Of a DNA stretch of 64,000 nucleotides, positions 26,338 to 34,669 are shown piece by piece (the first letter of the stretch is position 1; each line of letters begins with the position of its first letter). The position numbers and the translations under genes are program-made. This DNA is from Planctomycetota bacterium (GTDB taxonomy: Bacteria > Planctomycetota > UBA1135 > GCA-002686595): NCBI GenBank assembly GCA_020638855.1, contig JACKHT010000001.1, positions 310,001-374,000 on the forward strand, given 5' to 3'. A model generated the notes under the pieces. It searched no databases and was not told the DNA's origin. It saw only the letters and a program-made list of their open reading frames with translations.

Positions 26338-27270
26338 CTAGGGAAGCTCGAACCAGCGCACTCGACTGCGCTGCCAAGCTCCCGCCCCATCGCGCCCCCA
26401 CAGCTGCGCCCAGCGCGGACTTCCGGCCCATTCCAAATCGGGCACGCCCCCCTTGTCCGAATCGGGGGGTCCTTGGTCGTAGCGCACCAATCCATACGTT
26501 CCGATCGCGGGCCGACCGGGGAAGGGCGTACCCTCCACCTCGCGTCCCGCCCAGCGCCACAGCGCTACCGGAGTGGCTCCTCCGGCAAAGGCCCGCATCC
26601 AAAACCCGCGACCTTCGTCGCGCTCAGGCCCCAACGCGCAAGCGACCTCCCCGGCCCACAAGAGGTCGGTCGCATGGCGATCGGGGTCGGGGCTCAGGCG
26701 GATCCACTGCATGCCCACCAAGCGCGTCTCGGACCGGTGGCTAGCCACGTGCAAGGTGACGCCCTGCGTTCCTCCCCAATGACGTACCCATAGGAGGCGA
26801 CTCTCGCGGCCGAAGCCGCTGGTATCGGGCTCCATGCAGGCACGATCGGGTTCGCCATTGGCCAATTCGATCGAGGTCGATTGCGCCTGGCAGTGGGGCC
26901 GCGCGTAGACCAACAGGGCATAGCTCCCCGCAGGCAGGTCGCGCAGCATCCAGGTTTGGTCCTCGCCGATCGAATGCACCCCGTCTTGGACCAGTTCGGG
27001 CCAGGCCCGAGGTTCGGGGCATTGCACCCAGCTCGCGGCACCTTCGACCGCCAAGCGCACACCGGTCGAACGGCCATGGGTATCGAACAGGGGCCATTCC
27101 TCTTGAGCGGAGAAGCGGATCGGGTTCCAGAGACCAGGCTCTAAGGCTTCGGCTCCCATGGTTTCGGGCGCCAATTCGCCATCCCCAAAATCGATGTTGA
27201 TGGCCAAGTCCGCGGGCGGACTTTGGGCCGCTTGCAGGCACAACGACAGGCTCAGGCTCAGGATCCACAT
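26338..27270 (-). CDS. Secreted protein of unknown function
   Basis: About 310 residues, not recognised. MWILSLSLSLCLQAAQSPP looks like a signal peptide with cleavage after AQS. The mature part begins DLAINIDFGDGELAPETMG, is rich in Trp, Gly and Pro, and looks beta-rich, like a carbohydrate-binding or galactose-binding-like fold; that is only an impression. I place the start at 27270 (ATG); the frame also has a GTG at 27318, but this lies inside a strong hairpin (27294-27323). No catalytic motif is visible. It is the last gene of a leftward block and converges on a glycosyltransferase. Confidence 0.6.
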   Translation of the reverse strand: MWILSLSLSLCLQAAQSPPADLAINIDFGDGELAPETMGAEALEPGLWNPIRFSAQEEWPLFDTHGRSTGVRLAVEGAASWVQCPEPRAWPELVQDGVHSIGEDQTWMLRDLPAGSYALLVYARPHCQAQSTSIELANGEPDRACMEPDTSGFGRESRLLWVRHWGGTQGVTLHVASHRSETRLVGMQWIRLSPDPDRHATDLLWAGEVACALGPERDEGRGFWMRAFAGGATPVALWRWAGREVEGTPFPGRPAIGTYGLVRYDQGPPDSDKGGVPDLEWAGSPRWAQLWGRDGAGAWQRSRVRWFELP

Positions 27271-27293
27271 GACAGCCAGGGCAGCGTACACAA

Positions 27294-27323
27294 GCTGGGT
27301 GCCCCGGGAACGGGGCACCCAGC
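27294..27323 (-). terminator. 13-bp perfect hairpin downstream of the TPR gene
   Basis: GCTGGGTGCCCCG (27294-27306) and CGGGGCACCCAGC (27311-27323) pair perfectly around a 4-nt loop, starting 17 nt past the TPR gene stop. On the minus strand TTGTG follows. It probably ends the lipoprotein-oxidoreductase-TPR transcript before the next secreted-protein gene. Confidence 0.6.
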
Positions 27324-27340
27324 GCGTTCTCTCAAGGGGA

Positions 27341-28243
27341 CTATTCGGCGGTGGCCTGGAGCTGGGCCAAGAGCTTCGGATCCCCGGGGAAGCGCTCGAG
27401 GCCCTGGTTCCAGACCGCCCGCGCCTTGTCCAGGTCGCCCATCTGCATGTGCATGTTGCCCAGGAGCAGGTAGGCCACCTGGTGCTCGGGGGCCAAGGGA
27501 TGCGCGTTTTGCTTCTCGATCAAGACCTCGAACTGGTGGATGGCTTCGGCCTGCTTGCCGGTCACGGGGGGCCAAAACGAAAGGGCGATGGCCTTGCTAC
27601 GGCGGGCTTCGAGGTGACCCTCATCGAGCTTCAGGGCCCGATCGAACGACTGGTCGGCCTTCATGGCCAGCAACCCGGTCTTGTTGGAGTTGGCGCCGTA
27701 TTGCTGCAAGCGCTGCAGATAGGCTTGCCCCAAATCGGTCTGCAAATCGGGGTTTTGCGGATCGGCTGCCGCCCGCGCTTCAAACAGCGCCAAGAGCTCG
27801 TCGGCCCGGCCCGCCAGCTTGGCCGCTTCCCAAAGGTCGGCCGTTTCGGTGTTGTCCAACTCGCCGCTCACCAAGCGAGCCAGCCAATCGTCGAGCTGGG
27901 CCTGCTGGGACTCGGGGGTGGCTTCCACGGGCGGGGTGTCCTGCGCACCGGACGATGCTCGAGCCACTTCCTGGGTGGCGTCGGGACCTGCCTGGAGCGC
28001 CACGCGCGGGGCCTCGGCCAAGGCTTGCACCTCGCGTTGGAGCTCTTGGATTCGGCTCTCCAAGTCGGCCATCGGCTCACGCCACGGTTGGCTGGATTCG
28101 GGCTCGAGCGTCGCAGGGGCAGGGTCGTCGGCCGCGGTTCGAGAATGGTTCCACTGGCTGACCAGGGCACCCCCCAAAGCGCCACCCAAGAGGGCGAGTC
28201 CGGAGAGCGCGAGCAGGGAATTGGATCGAGACGTTTCAGTCAT
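27341..28243 (-). CDS. Membrane-anchored TPR protein
   Basis: A 300-residue protein with an N-terminal membrane anchor (LLALSGLALLGGALGGALVS, about 10-29), a periplasmic linker, a short coiled coil (DLESRIQELQREVQALAEA) and a C-terminal superhelix of about four tetratricopeptide-like repeats, including DLGQAYLQRLQQYG, SFDRALKLDEGHLEAR and YLLLGNMHMQMGDLDKAR. This layout resembles the TPR half of cytochrome c biogenesis protein CcmH/CcmI and other assembly scaffolds. It lies 67 nt downstream of the molybdopterin oxidoreductase gene, suggesting a role in assembly of that enzyme or of a partner cytochrome; this is inference. Confidence 0.7.
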   Translation of the reverse strand: MTETSRSNSLLALSGLALLGGALGGALVSQWNHSRTAADDPAPATLEPESSQPWREPMADLESRIQELQREVQALAEAPRVALQAGPDATQEVARASSGAQDTPPVEATPESQQAQLDDWLARLVSGELDNTETADLWEAAKLAGRADELLALFEARAAADPQNPDLQTDLGQAYLQRLQQYGANSNKTGLLAMKADQSFDRALKLDEGHLEARRSKAIALSFWPPVTGKQAEAIHQFEVLIEKQNAHPLAPEHQVAYLLLGNMHMQMGDLDKARAVWNQGLERFPGDPKLLAQLQATAE

Positions 28244-28268
28244 GGGGGTCTGGGGGGGGCTGGGGGGG
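28244..28268. repeat. G-tract cluster, potential G-quadruplex
   Basis: Plus-strand G runs of 5, 8 and 7 (28244-28248, 28252-28259, 28262-28268) sit immediately before the TPR start codon, so the mRNA leader is a run of C. The G-rich strand is the template strand. It could slow transcription or expose the leader, or be a slippage-prone chance tract. Confidence 0.45.
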
Positions 28269-28310
28269 AGAACTGTGTGCGGGAAAGCTCCCTACGCCAT
28301 GTCCGGCAAG

Positions 28311-30326
28311 TCATTCAGCTTGCTCAGCGGAATCCACCACCGAGGACACCTTCACGCGAGTGCTGTACAGGCTAGAGCCCGCGCCCATGTCACTCAAGTC
28401 TTGAGGCACTAGTGCGTTGACATTGGTGCGCTCGGGCACGAGTTCCTCATGGAAGAAGCCCGCCAAGGAAAGGGCACCGCGGGGCACCCCCTCGCTGATT
28501 TCCACCCGAACGGTCAGCTGCCCCACTTCGTTGTGCAACCGGATCTGCCCCCCATCGACGAGGTCAAGGCGTTGAGCGTCGAGTGGATGCATCGAAACCC
28601 TGGGGGCCCCGAGCCGCGCCAAGTGGCGCTTGCTGTGCAAGAAGGTGCTGTTGTGGGTCGCTTTGGAGGGGCCCGGCCACAACCAAAAGTCTCCATCGCC
28701 CCCTCTGCCTTCGTCGGGAGTGTATTCCGCCATCGGTGCGTGGCCAGCAAGCTCCAATTGCGCGCTGAACAGTTCAATGCGGCCGGTGGACGTACCCCGG
28801 TCGGCGTGGACCTGCGCGGCCAACTTGACGGGCTCGTGCGCAAGCAATCGCTGCCACTCCTCATCGGTGAAACGCGTCCGGTTGTTGTTCAGGACACGCT
28901 CGCACCAAGTCTCGGGAGACCCCTCCCAAACCGAGCGGTCGAGGCCTAGCGCCTCCCCAATCGCCGCAAACGCAGCGACGTTGCCGCGCGTTTCCCCAAT
29001 CGGGTCGAGGACCTTGGGAACGTAGTGCAGCACACGGTGACCATAACTGCGTAGCAAATCCGCTTGGTCCAAGAAGGTCGTCGCGGGCAAGACCACGTCG
29101 GCGAGTTGCGCCGTAGCGGTCCACACCAATTCGTGCACCATCAAGAAGTGATTCGGGTCCGCCAAACCGCGGCGCACCATGTTGCTGTCGGGCACCGTGA
29201 CCGCCGGGTTGTGGCCCCAGACGAGCGAGGCTCCAAAGCGGCCGCTGGCCAACTCGTTGCCCAACTGCACCAGCCGGATCGGGGGCTGGTCGAATCCTGC
29301 CGGGCGCAGGTCGTGCCCGTCCAACTCCGCAAGGTCGAGGCCAAAGTGCGCGCCGCTCTCCCAATGGGTTCGGTCGGCAATCCCCAAGACGGCCGCGTAG
29401 GAGGCCAGCGCGCGCATCGACATGCCCCCCACCGCGCGGCGTGACATGCCGATCCCCAGCTTCAGGAGCGGAGCCTTGGAGGCGTGGAAGCGCTGCGCGA
29501 ACGCCCGCAGCTCCGCAGGCTCGATTCCCGTAACCGCGCTGACCTCCTCGACCCCGTAGCGCCCCGCCAAGTGGGCTCGGAATTCGGCCGAGCCCACGCA
29601 TGCGTGCTTCAAGAAGCCAAGATCCGCACGGCGTTCCTCAAAGGCCAATTGGCATAGACCCAAAGCCAGCGCCGCGTCGGTCCCCGGACGCAGCAACAGC
29701 GCGGTCCCACCGTGTTTGCGCACCCATGCGACCGTGTCGGACTCGTAGATGTCCACGACGGCTACCCAAGCACCCGCCTTGACCGCGCGCGCCAGCCGCG
29801 GCATCAGGTGCGACATGGTGCGCGCCACATCGCAGCCCCAAATCACGATGCCGTCGCAGGTTTCCAAATGCTCGAGGTCGAACCCAATCGCACGCCCGAG
29901 TACGGCTTCAAATCCCGCTTCCGCAGCGGCATCGCAGATGCCCCCATCGTTGAGCGTCGCCCCTAGGGCATTCAGTATGCGCTTGGGAAAGCGCCGACCG
30001 AGGACCCCCATGTTGCCCGCATAGTCCAGGCTCAGGATGCGTTCGGGAGCGAGCGGCGCCAAGGCTTCGACGATGCGCTCGAGGGCTTGCTCCCAGGTGG
30101 CTTGCTGGAGGCGTCCGGACCGGTCGCGAATCCAAGGCGTGACGATGCGCTGCTCGTCGCGCACCAAGTCCCCGTACTGCGACGTTTTGGTGCACAACAC
30201 CCCAGCTGACCAGGGGTGCGCGGGATTGCCGCGCAGGGCCACGAATTGTCCCGCTGCATCGGTTTCGACCCGGATCCCGCAGGCATCGGGGCAATCAAAA
30301 AAACAGGCGCTGGGGTGAACGGCCAT
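28311..30326 (-). CDS. Molybdopterin-dependent oxidoreductase
   Basis: Catalytic subunit of the DMSO-reductase superfamily, 671 residues. The N-terminal 4Fe-4S site is Cys8, Cys12, Cys16 (ACFFDCPDACG) and Cys45 (GVLCTK). A further cysteine, Cys131 in DGGICDAAAEAG, is placed like the Mo ligand. Later come LVWGHNPAVTVPDSN, LADVVLPATTFLDQADLLRS and a C-terminal molybdopterin-binding barrel with VSMHPLDAQRLDLVDGGQI. There is no Tat signal, so it is probably cytoplasmic. The start is ATG at 30326; a TTG at 30338 is possible. The substrate is unknown; no iron-sulfur or membrane-anchor subunit is adjacent. Two BamE-like lipoprotein genes precede it. Confidence 0.9.
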   Translation of the reverse strand: MAVHPSACFFDCPDACGIRVETDAAGQFVALRGNPAHPWSAGVLCTKTSQYGDLVRDEQRIVTPWIRDRSGRLQQATWEQALERIVEALAPLAPERILSLDYAGNMGVLGRRFPKRILNALGATLNDGGICDAAAEAGFEAVLGRAIGFDLEHLETCDGIVIWGCDVARTMSHLMPRLARAVKAGAWVAVVDIYESDTVAWVRKHGGTALLLRPGTDAALALGLCQLAFEERRADLGFLKHACVGSAEFRAHLAGRYGVEEVSAVTGIEPAELRAFAQRFHASKAPLLKLGIGMSRRAVGGMSMRALASYAAVLGIADRTHWESGAHFGLDLAELDGHDLRPAGFDQPPIRLVQLGNELASGRFGASLVWGHNPAVTVPDSNMVRRGLADPNHFLMVHELVWTATAQLADVVLPATTFLDQADLLRSYGHRVLHYVPKVLDPIGETRGNVAAFAAIGEALGLDRSVWEGSPETWCERVLNNNRTRFTDEEWQRLLAHEPVKLAAQVHADRGTSTGRIELFSAQLELAGHAPMAEYTPDEGRGGDGDFWLWPGPSKATHNSTFLHSKRHLARLGAPRVSMHPLDAQRLDLVDGGQIRLHNEVGQLTVRVEISEGVPRGALSLAGFFHEELVPERTNVNALVPQDLSDMGAGSSLYSTRVKVSSVVDSAEQAE

Positions 30327-30341
30327 GGTGCGGTCCAATCG

Positions 30342-30779
30342 TTAGTCTTCGAGGGGGGCGGCTTTGGGACGCTGGACGTCGATCAGGTCCGCCAAGCGCC
30401 CTTCGTTGCGTGCCACCAATTGTTCCTCGCGGTCGAAGCGCAGCGTCACGCCACGTCCTCCGCGCTTGGACTCTGCATAGGAGAAATTGCCATCTCCGCC
30501 GCGGTCCGCCAGGGGCAAGCGAAACGTCAGGCTCCAGCCCCCCGTACGCTGCCAACCCCAGATCAGCTCGGTTTCTTCACCACGGGCTCGCACCACGAGT
30601 GGCGCGCCGAGGGCATCCAAACAGGTTTGCAAATCGCTCTGACCTGGCTGCAGGAGCTCGAGAACCGCTTCGGACGGGGGCGTTTGGCGGTCTTCACGGG
30701 AGTAGGTTCCCGTGATGCATGAGCTGACAGCCAGAGCGAGGCAGGCCGCTAGCCCAAGGGCGCTACGCGGCTCAGTCAT
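30342..30779 (-). CDS. BamE/SmpA-like lipoprotein A
   Basis: A 145-residue lipoprotein: MTEPRSALGLAACLALAVSSC is a lipoprotein leader with lipobox AVSSC. The mature part includes LQPGQSDLQTCLDALGAPL, the helix-turn-helix start of the SmpA/OmlA (BamE) fold, then a small sheet. It aligns by eye with the next gene upstream (KPGETTAGQVTQALGAPVEV), so the two are tandem paralogues. The start overlaps the upstream stop by 8 nt. A BamE-like role in outer-membrane assembly is possible, but such folds occur in many lipoproteins. It precedes the oxidoreductase gene by 15 nt. Confidence 0.65.
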   Translation of the reverse strand: MTEPRSALGLAACLALAVSSCITGTYSREDRQTPPSEAVLELLQPGQSDLQTCLDALGAPLVVRARGEETELIWGWQRTGGWSLTFRLPLADRGGDGNFSYAESKRGGRGVTLRFDREEQLVARNEGRLADLIDVQRPKAAPLED

Positions 30780-31161
30780 TTTCCCCCAGGTAGGGCAATT
30801 CGTATTCGGCCCTGTCTCCCTCGAAAGTGGACCCCACGTGGGTCAACACGTCGTTTTCGTCGAAGAACACCCAAACCCGGTCCGAGCGCTGGTCGACCCC
30901 GCGCAACCCCACCAAGATGGCAAAGAACCCGGTCATCTTGATGCGTTCGTACTCATAGCGGTAGGCGCTACGACGGCCCAACTGCACCACTTCCACCGGA
31001 GCGCCGAGCGCTTGGGTGACCTGCCCCGCTGTGGTTTCCCCGGGCTTCAGCGCCTGGACCGCATCCCGCGGGATCGGCTCGTTGACGTCGGATCGGGAGA
31101 GAAAGCAACCACTCAAGCCCAACAGGGCGGAAGCAACGAGCAGCGAACGAAGAAAGGTCAT
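30772..31161 (-). CDS. BamE/SmpA-like lipoprotein B
   Basis: A 129-residue lipoprotein with leader MTFLRSLLVASALLGLSGC (lipobox GLSGC, Cys19), followed by DVNEPIPRDAVQALKPGETT and a BamE-type helical pair, then strands YRYEYERIK and DRVWVFFDENDVLTHVG. I place the start at 31161; longer in-frame starts add non-signal sequence. It is the first gene of a leftward block of two lipoproteins, the molybdopterin oxidoreductase and the TPR protein. VWVFFDENDVLTHVG resembles the strand pair of real BamE proteins, so this copy is the better BamE candidate. Confidence 0.65.
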   Translation of the reverse strand: MTFLRSLLVASALLGLSGCFLSRSDVNEPIPRDAVQALKPGETTAGQVTQALGAPVEVVQLGRRSAYRYEYERIKMTGFFAILVGLRGVDQRSDRVWVFFDENDVLTHVGSTFEGDRAEYELPYLGEND

Positions 31162-31368
31162 GGTGCGTAGGGAAAGCGTGACGGGAGCCGTGCGAAGCGA
31201 CGAGGGTACTGGGGCGTATCGATGGCGTCGAGGGCCACCTGCAACGAGCCCCGTCTTTTCGCTGGGCGGGCGCACGGATTGGGCGTGATGCGGGATTCGC
31301 CGCGCCATCGCTGGATCCATTGTTTGCTGGCGGATTTCGTCCGTGACCCGGCATGGGCTGCATGCAAA

Positions 31369-31396
31369 CGAGTTGTGGAAGCCGAGTTGTGGAAGC
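31369..31396. repeat. Perfect tandem duplication of 14 bp
   Basis: CGAGTTGTGGAAGC occurs twice back to back (31369-31382 and 31383-31396), about 90 nt upstream of a glycosyltransferase start. Possibly a duplicated activator half-site or a replication slippage scar. Confidence 0.5.
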
Positions 31397-31430
31397 GCGC
31401 CCGCGCGATTGTAAGGAATCTGTGGCAGCC

Positions 31431-31459
31431 TGGCTGGGTTCTGGGTGGAGACCCAGCCA
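31431..31459 (+). repeat. Hairpin before glycosyltransferase gene
   Basis: TGGCTGGGT (31431-31439) pairs perfectly with ACCCAGCCA (31451-31459) around an 11-nt loop. If the start at 31482 is leaderless, the hairpin lies in the promoter and may be an operator; if not, it is in the leader. Confidence 0.4.
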
Positions 31460-31481
31460 CCCATGGGGGACAATAAGCCCC

Positions 31482-32510
31482 ATGCGCATTGGCTTCGACT
31501 GTTCGCCCTTGGTGGTCCCCCACTCCCCGGGGATCGCCCGGGTTCTGGCGGCCAGCCTGGCCGAGCTCGAAGCCCGAGGAAACCTCGAAGTGGTGCGATT
31601 GACTCCCGAGCCCGGCGAATCGTTGCGCACATGGCGCCAGTGGCGACTACCGCGCTCGGTCCGTCCGTTGGGCTTGCACGGACTGCACACCTTCCAAGCC
31701 GCGTTCCCCTTGCGCGGAGACTGCCCGCGCGTGCAAACCGTGCACGAACTCAGCTGGCGCCATGGGGTGCAGGAGTCGGGGGCCTGGCGCCGCCGGGCCT
31801 GGGTCGCCTACGGCAAGCGCCACGCTGCGGCGATTGTGACCGCAACCCAATTCACCGCGCGGGACTTGGACCTGCCCCTGGCGGACGCGGGCGGTCGCGT
31901 ACACGTGGTTCCCTGGGCGAATTCCCCATGCTTCGGCGCCAAGCCCGAAACCGCCGACTTGCCCTACTTGGAACGCTTGGGCCTCGAACCCCTTCGCTAT
32001 GTCTTGTCCCCAGGTGGATGGCGAGCGAAGAAGCGTCCCGATGACTTGTTGCGCGCCGTCGAAGCGCTTCGAATCCAAGGCTTTCCCGAGGTGCGTTTGG
32101 TGATCACGGGACCCCGTTCCCCGAGGACCACCGCGCGGGATCGCTGGTGGACACAGCGTGCGCCAGCTTGGATCGCGTTGGAGTCGGTGAGCGACGCGGA
32201 ACTCGCGGGCCTCTACCGCAACGCGGCCGCTACGGCGCTGGTGGCGCGCAGCGAGGGATTTGCCTTGCCGGTGTTGGAGGCTTTGGCCTCGGGTTGTCCC
32301 GTCGTGGTCCCCGCCCAAACCGCCCAAGCCGAAGTGGCGGGAGCCCACGCGACGGTCGCAACTACCTTGGAGCTGGACTCCTTGGTCGAGGCCCTCAGCG
32401 CGACCTTGGTCGATCCCCCCGATCCCGCTGGAGGCATCGACCATGCGGCCGGCTTCACGTGGAGTCGGACAGCCCAGGCGATCGAGACCCTGTGGGAAGG
32501 CTTGCGATGA
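31482..32510 (+). CDS. Glycosyltransferase, first of a coupled pair
   Basis: GT-B-fold glycosyltransferase of 342 residues. The N-terminus MRIGFDCSPLVVPHSPGIAR has the glycine-containing acceptor loop; the donor domain has LSPGGWRAKKRPDDLLRAVE and the EX7E motif SEGFALPVLEALASGCP. It resembles the D-inositol-3-phosphate/mannosyl family 4 group in layout. Start ATG at 31482. Its stop overlaps the next start by ATGA, so the two transferases are translated together and probably add consecutive sugars to one acceptor. No flippase or polymerase is next to them; the flippase lies 6 kb away on the same strand. Confidence 0.88.
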   Translation: MRIGFDCSPLVVPHSPGIARVLAASLAELEARGNLEVVRLTPEPGESLRTWRQWRLPRSVRPLGLHGLHTFQAAFPLRGDCPRVQTVHELSWRHGVQESGAWRRRAWVAYGKRHAAAIVTATQFTARDLDLPLADAGGRVHVVPWANSPCFGAKPETADLPYLERLGLEPLRYVLSPGGWRAKKRPDDLLRAVEALRIQGFPEVRLVITGPRSPRTTARDRWWTQRAPAWIALESVSDAELAGLYRNAAATALVARSEGFALPVLEALASGCPVVVPAQTAQAEVAGAHATVATTLELDSLVEALSATLVDPPDPAGGIDHAAGFTWSRTAQAIETLWEGLR

Positions 32511-33604
32511 GCCAAACCCATGTGCTGGTCGATGGTTTGGTGCTGCGCCCCCCGATGGGAGGCGCGTTGCGTTATGCCCAAGCGATCCTGCCGCACATGG
32601 CCCAGCTGGGACGCGCGGCGGATGTGCGCGTGACGCTCCTGTTGTCGAATCGCCCGAACTGGTCACCGGAAGCGCTTTCGGCCTGGGAAACCGCCGGCGT
32701 GCACCTCGCTTGGCGTGCGGAGCCCATGCATCCCGCTTGGCGTCGAGCCCTGCGCGAAGGCCACGCGCTGCACCAAACTCTGCGCGCCTTGGAGCAAGCG
32801 GGAACACCCGCGCAGATCGTGCAGACGCAGAGTTTGCCAGGCATTCGGATTCCCGGTCTCGCCCATGTGCACCTATGCCACGGGCTTCGCCGGGTGGAAA
32901 CGGGACCCGCTTGGCAACGGGGATTGGCATACCGGAGCTTGGGGCGCGCGTTGGAAACGGCCCATTCGGTGTTGGCGGTGAGTCAAACGCTTGCTAGCCA
33001 ATTGAACCCTTGGGTACCCCCAGCGAAGGTGCACGTGGCCACGCCGGGCAGCGAACACTTGGCTGTTCTGCCACGCGATCCCGCCTCGCACGTGCTCTGG
33101 ATCGGCCCCGCTACGCCCCACAAGAACCTCGCTCTGGTCCTCGAGGCTTGGTCGCGCAACCCGGATTTGCCACCGTTGCGCTTACGAGGCCTCGACACCA
33201 AGGCCGCGCAAAGCGCGGGGGCGCAAGACCCTAGAGTGCACCGCGAGCCCGCATGCGAAGCTAGCGAGGTGGCCCACGCCCTGGCCCACTGCGCCGCCCT
33301 GGTGCTTCCCTCGCGCCTGGAAAGTTTTGGCCTGCTCGCGCTCGAAGCCCTCGCGGCGGGAACGCCCTTGGCGCTCAGCGATTTGCCGGCCCACCGCGAG
33401 GTGGTCGGTGCGGCGCAGCATCTCGTCCACTGGTTCGATCCCGACGATGCGCAGGCTTGCGCCCAGGCGGTGCGTGCTGCCGTGCTCGATCAGGACGCCT
33501 CGCGCGCGGCCGAACGGCGCCATCGAGCCACAGCCTTTTCTTGGCGAGCAAGCGCGGAAGCGACCCTGGCCGTTTGGAAAGCGGCACTGCCCATGCGCGA
33601 CTGA
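32507..33604 (+). CDS. Glycosyltransferase, second of a coupled pair
   Basis: A 365-residue GT-B protein starting MSQTHVLVDGLVLRPPMGGA, with donor-domain motif LWIGPATPHKNLALVLEAW and EX7E motif LESFGLLALEALAAGTP. ATGA overlap with the preceding transferase fixes the start at 32507. The two proteins are similar in size and motif order but differ in sequence, so they are diverged rather than recently duplicated. Specificity is unknown. The gene converges on the FHA protein gene with 15 nt between stops. Confidence 0.87.
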   Translation: MSQTHVLVDGLVLRPPMGGALRYAQAILPHMAQLGRAADVRVTLLLSNRPNWSPEALSAWETAGVHLAWRAEPMHPAWRRALREGHALHQTLRALEQAGTPAQIVQTQSLPGIRIPGLAHVHLCHGLRRVETGPAWQRGLAYRSLGRALETAHSVLAVSQTLASQLNPWVPPAKVHVATPGSEHLAVLPRDPASHVLWIGPATPHKNLALVLEAWSRNPDLPPLRLRGLDTKAAQSAGAQDPRVHREPACEASEVAHALAHCAALVLPSRLESFGLLALEALAAGTPLALSDLPAHREVVGAAQHLVHWFDPDDAQACAQAVRAAVLDQDASRAAERRHRATAFSWRASAEATLAVWKAALPMRD

Positions 33605-33619
33605 AGTCCAGGGCCCCGG

Positions 33620-34387
33620 TCAGGGCTCCTGGGTGACCTGGCTGCGCGAAGCCTTGACGCCCTGGGTCAGCCGGTATGCCCCATAGGCAAGACCTGCCAT
33701 CAGGGTCGCCGCTAGCAACAAGGCCAACGTCCGCTGCCACGCGGGGCGTTGGGCGAGGTCCCCACCCAGCGCCCCGGAATCGGCCGTTTGGCTGTACTGC
33801 AAAACGCGACGACCCGAGGTGGTGCGCGATTCCTTGTTGGGTATCCCAGCGAGTTGGGCGCTGGTGGGTTTGGACGGAACCGACGGTTTGCGCTTCGGCG
33901 AAGAGCTTGCCGCAGGCTTCGATAGCGGCTGGGAAGAACTTCCGGGGCGGTATGCGCCCGCAGCCGGTTTGGGTGCCGTCGCTCGCGTTTGCGGGGCTTC
34001 CCACTCGCCTTCCAGCTCGAGCTCCAGCCCTTCGTCGTCCGCTGCTGCCTCCTTCCCAGGGCTGGTGCCTGCGGCGTTCGTTTGCTGAGCTCCCATTTGC
34101 ACGCGAACCCGCAATTCCACGTCCCCCAGCCGAATTCGATCGCCATCGCTCAGCCAACAGCGAGCCACCCGCTCCCCCTTAAGGAACGTGCCCGCCGTGG
34201 AACCCAAGTCCTCCAACTCGACCGCTCCCGTTGCATGCCAACGCAAGCGAGCATGCTGACGGCTGACCGTCACTTCGGTCAGGCGCAGGTCCACCTCGTC
34301 CCCGCGCCCCACCACGACCGTGCTGCGATCAAAACTCTCTGTTCGGCCCAATTCCTTGCCGGAGAGCACGTAGATCCAAAGTGTCAT
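33620..34387 (-). CDS. FHA-domain protein with C-terminal membrane anchor
   Basis: A 255-residue protein with an N-terminal forkhead-associated domain (about 5-97) that binds phosphothreonine. Arg28 (VVVGRGDEVDL), SRQHA (42-46) and GSTAGTFLKGERV (62-74) are the recognition residues, although NG is KG here. A long Pro/Ser/Ala-rich linker follows and a single membrane helix lies at about 220-239 (LALLLAATLMAGLAYGAYRL). The FHA head therefore faces the cytoplasm and is tethered to the membrane by its tail. No Ser/Thr kinase gene is in the window. The start at 34387 follows no clear Shine-Dalgarno sequence. Confidence 0.85.
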   Translation of the reverse strand: MTLWIYVLSGKELGRTESFDRSTVVVGRGDEVDLRLTEVTVSRQHARLRWHATGAVELEDLGSTAGTFLKGERVARCWLSDGDRIRLGDVELRVRVQMGAQQTNAAGTSPGKEAAADDEGLELELEGEWEAPQTRATAPKPAAGAYRPGSSSQPLSKPAASSSPKRKPSVPSKPTSAQLAGIPNKESRTTSGRRVLQYSQTADSGALGGDLAQRPAWQRTLALLLAATLMAGLAYGAYRLTQGVKASRSQVTQEP

Positions 34388-34657
34388 AGGGAGTTGGGAG
34401 CCGGGTTCAAGGGAAGCGCAAAGGTGCCGAATCTTGGGCCAAAATCTGGGCCCGGCTCTGGATCGAGCAGACCACAGGGGTTGCCAAGCGGGAGTTGCCA
34501 AACGCGAACGGCCACCCAATTGGCGCACTCCGGGCAGTGTAGTGGTTCGCGCAGGATGGGTGGAGGCTGACCATCGATTCCATCCAAACCTGCGCGTGGG
34601 TGGGACCCAACCCCGAAAAGCCCGCGCGAGCGGCCGGGGAGTGCCCCCTTCGCGGGC

Positions 34658-34663
34658 TACAAT
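34658..34663 (+). promoter_or_regulatory. -10-like TACAAT box of the ABC operon
   Basis: TACAAT ends 6 nt before the ATG at 34670, the best -10 match among the leaderless-looking starts in this window. It supports 34670 over the in-frame ATG at 34700. Confidence 0.5.
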
Positions 34664-34669
34664 CCGAGC

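Larger units (their letters stand above)
31162..31481. other. 320-nt divergent intergenic region
   Basis: Between lipoprotein B and the glycosyltransferase at 31482. It holds a perfect 14-bp tandem duplication (31369-31396), a 9-bp-stem hairpin (31431-31459) and a GACAAT box (31469-31474) ending 7 nt before the ATG at 31482. I see no gene. Confidence 0.45.
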
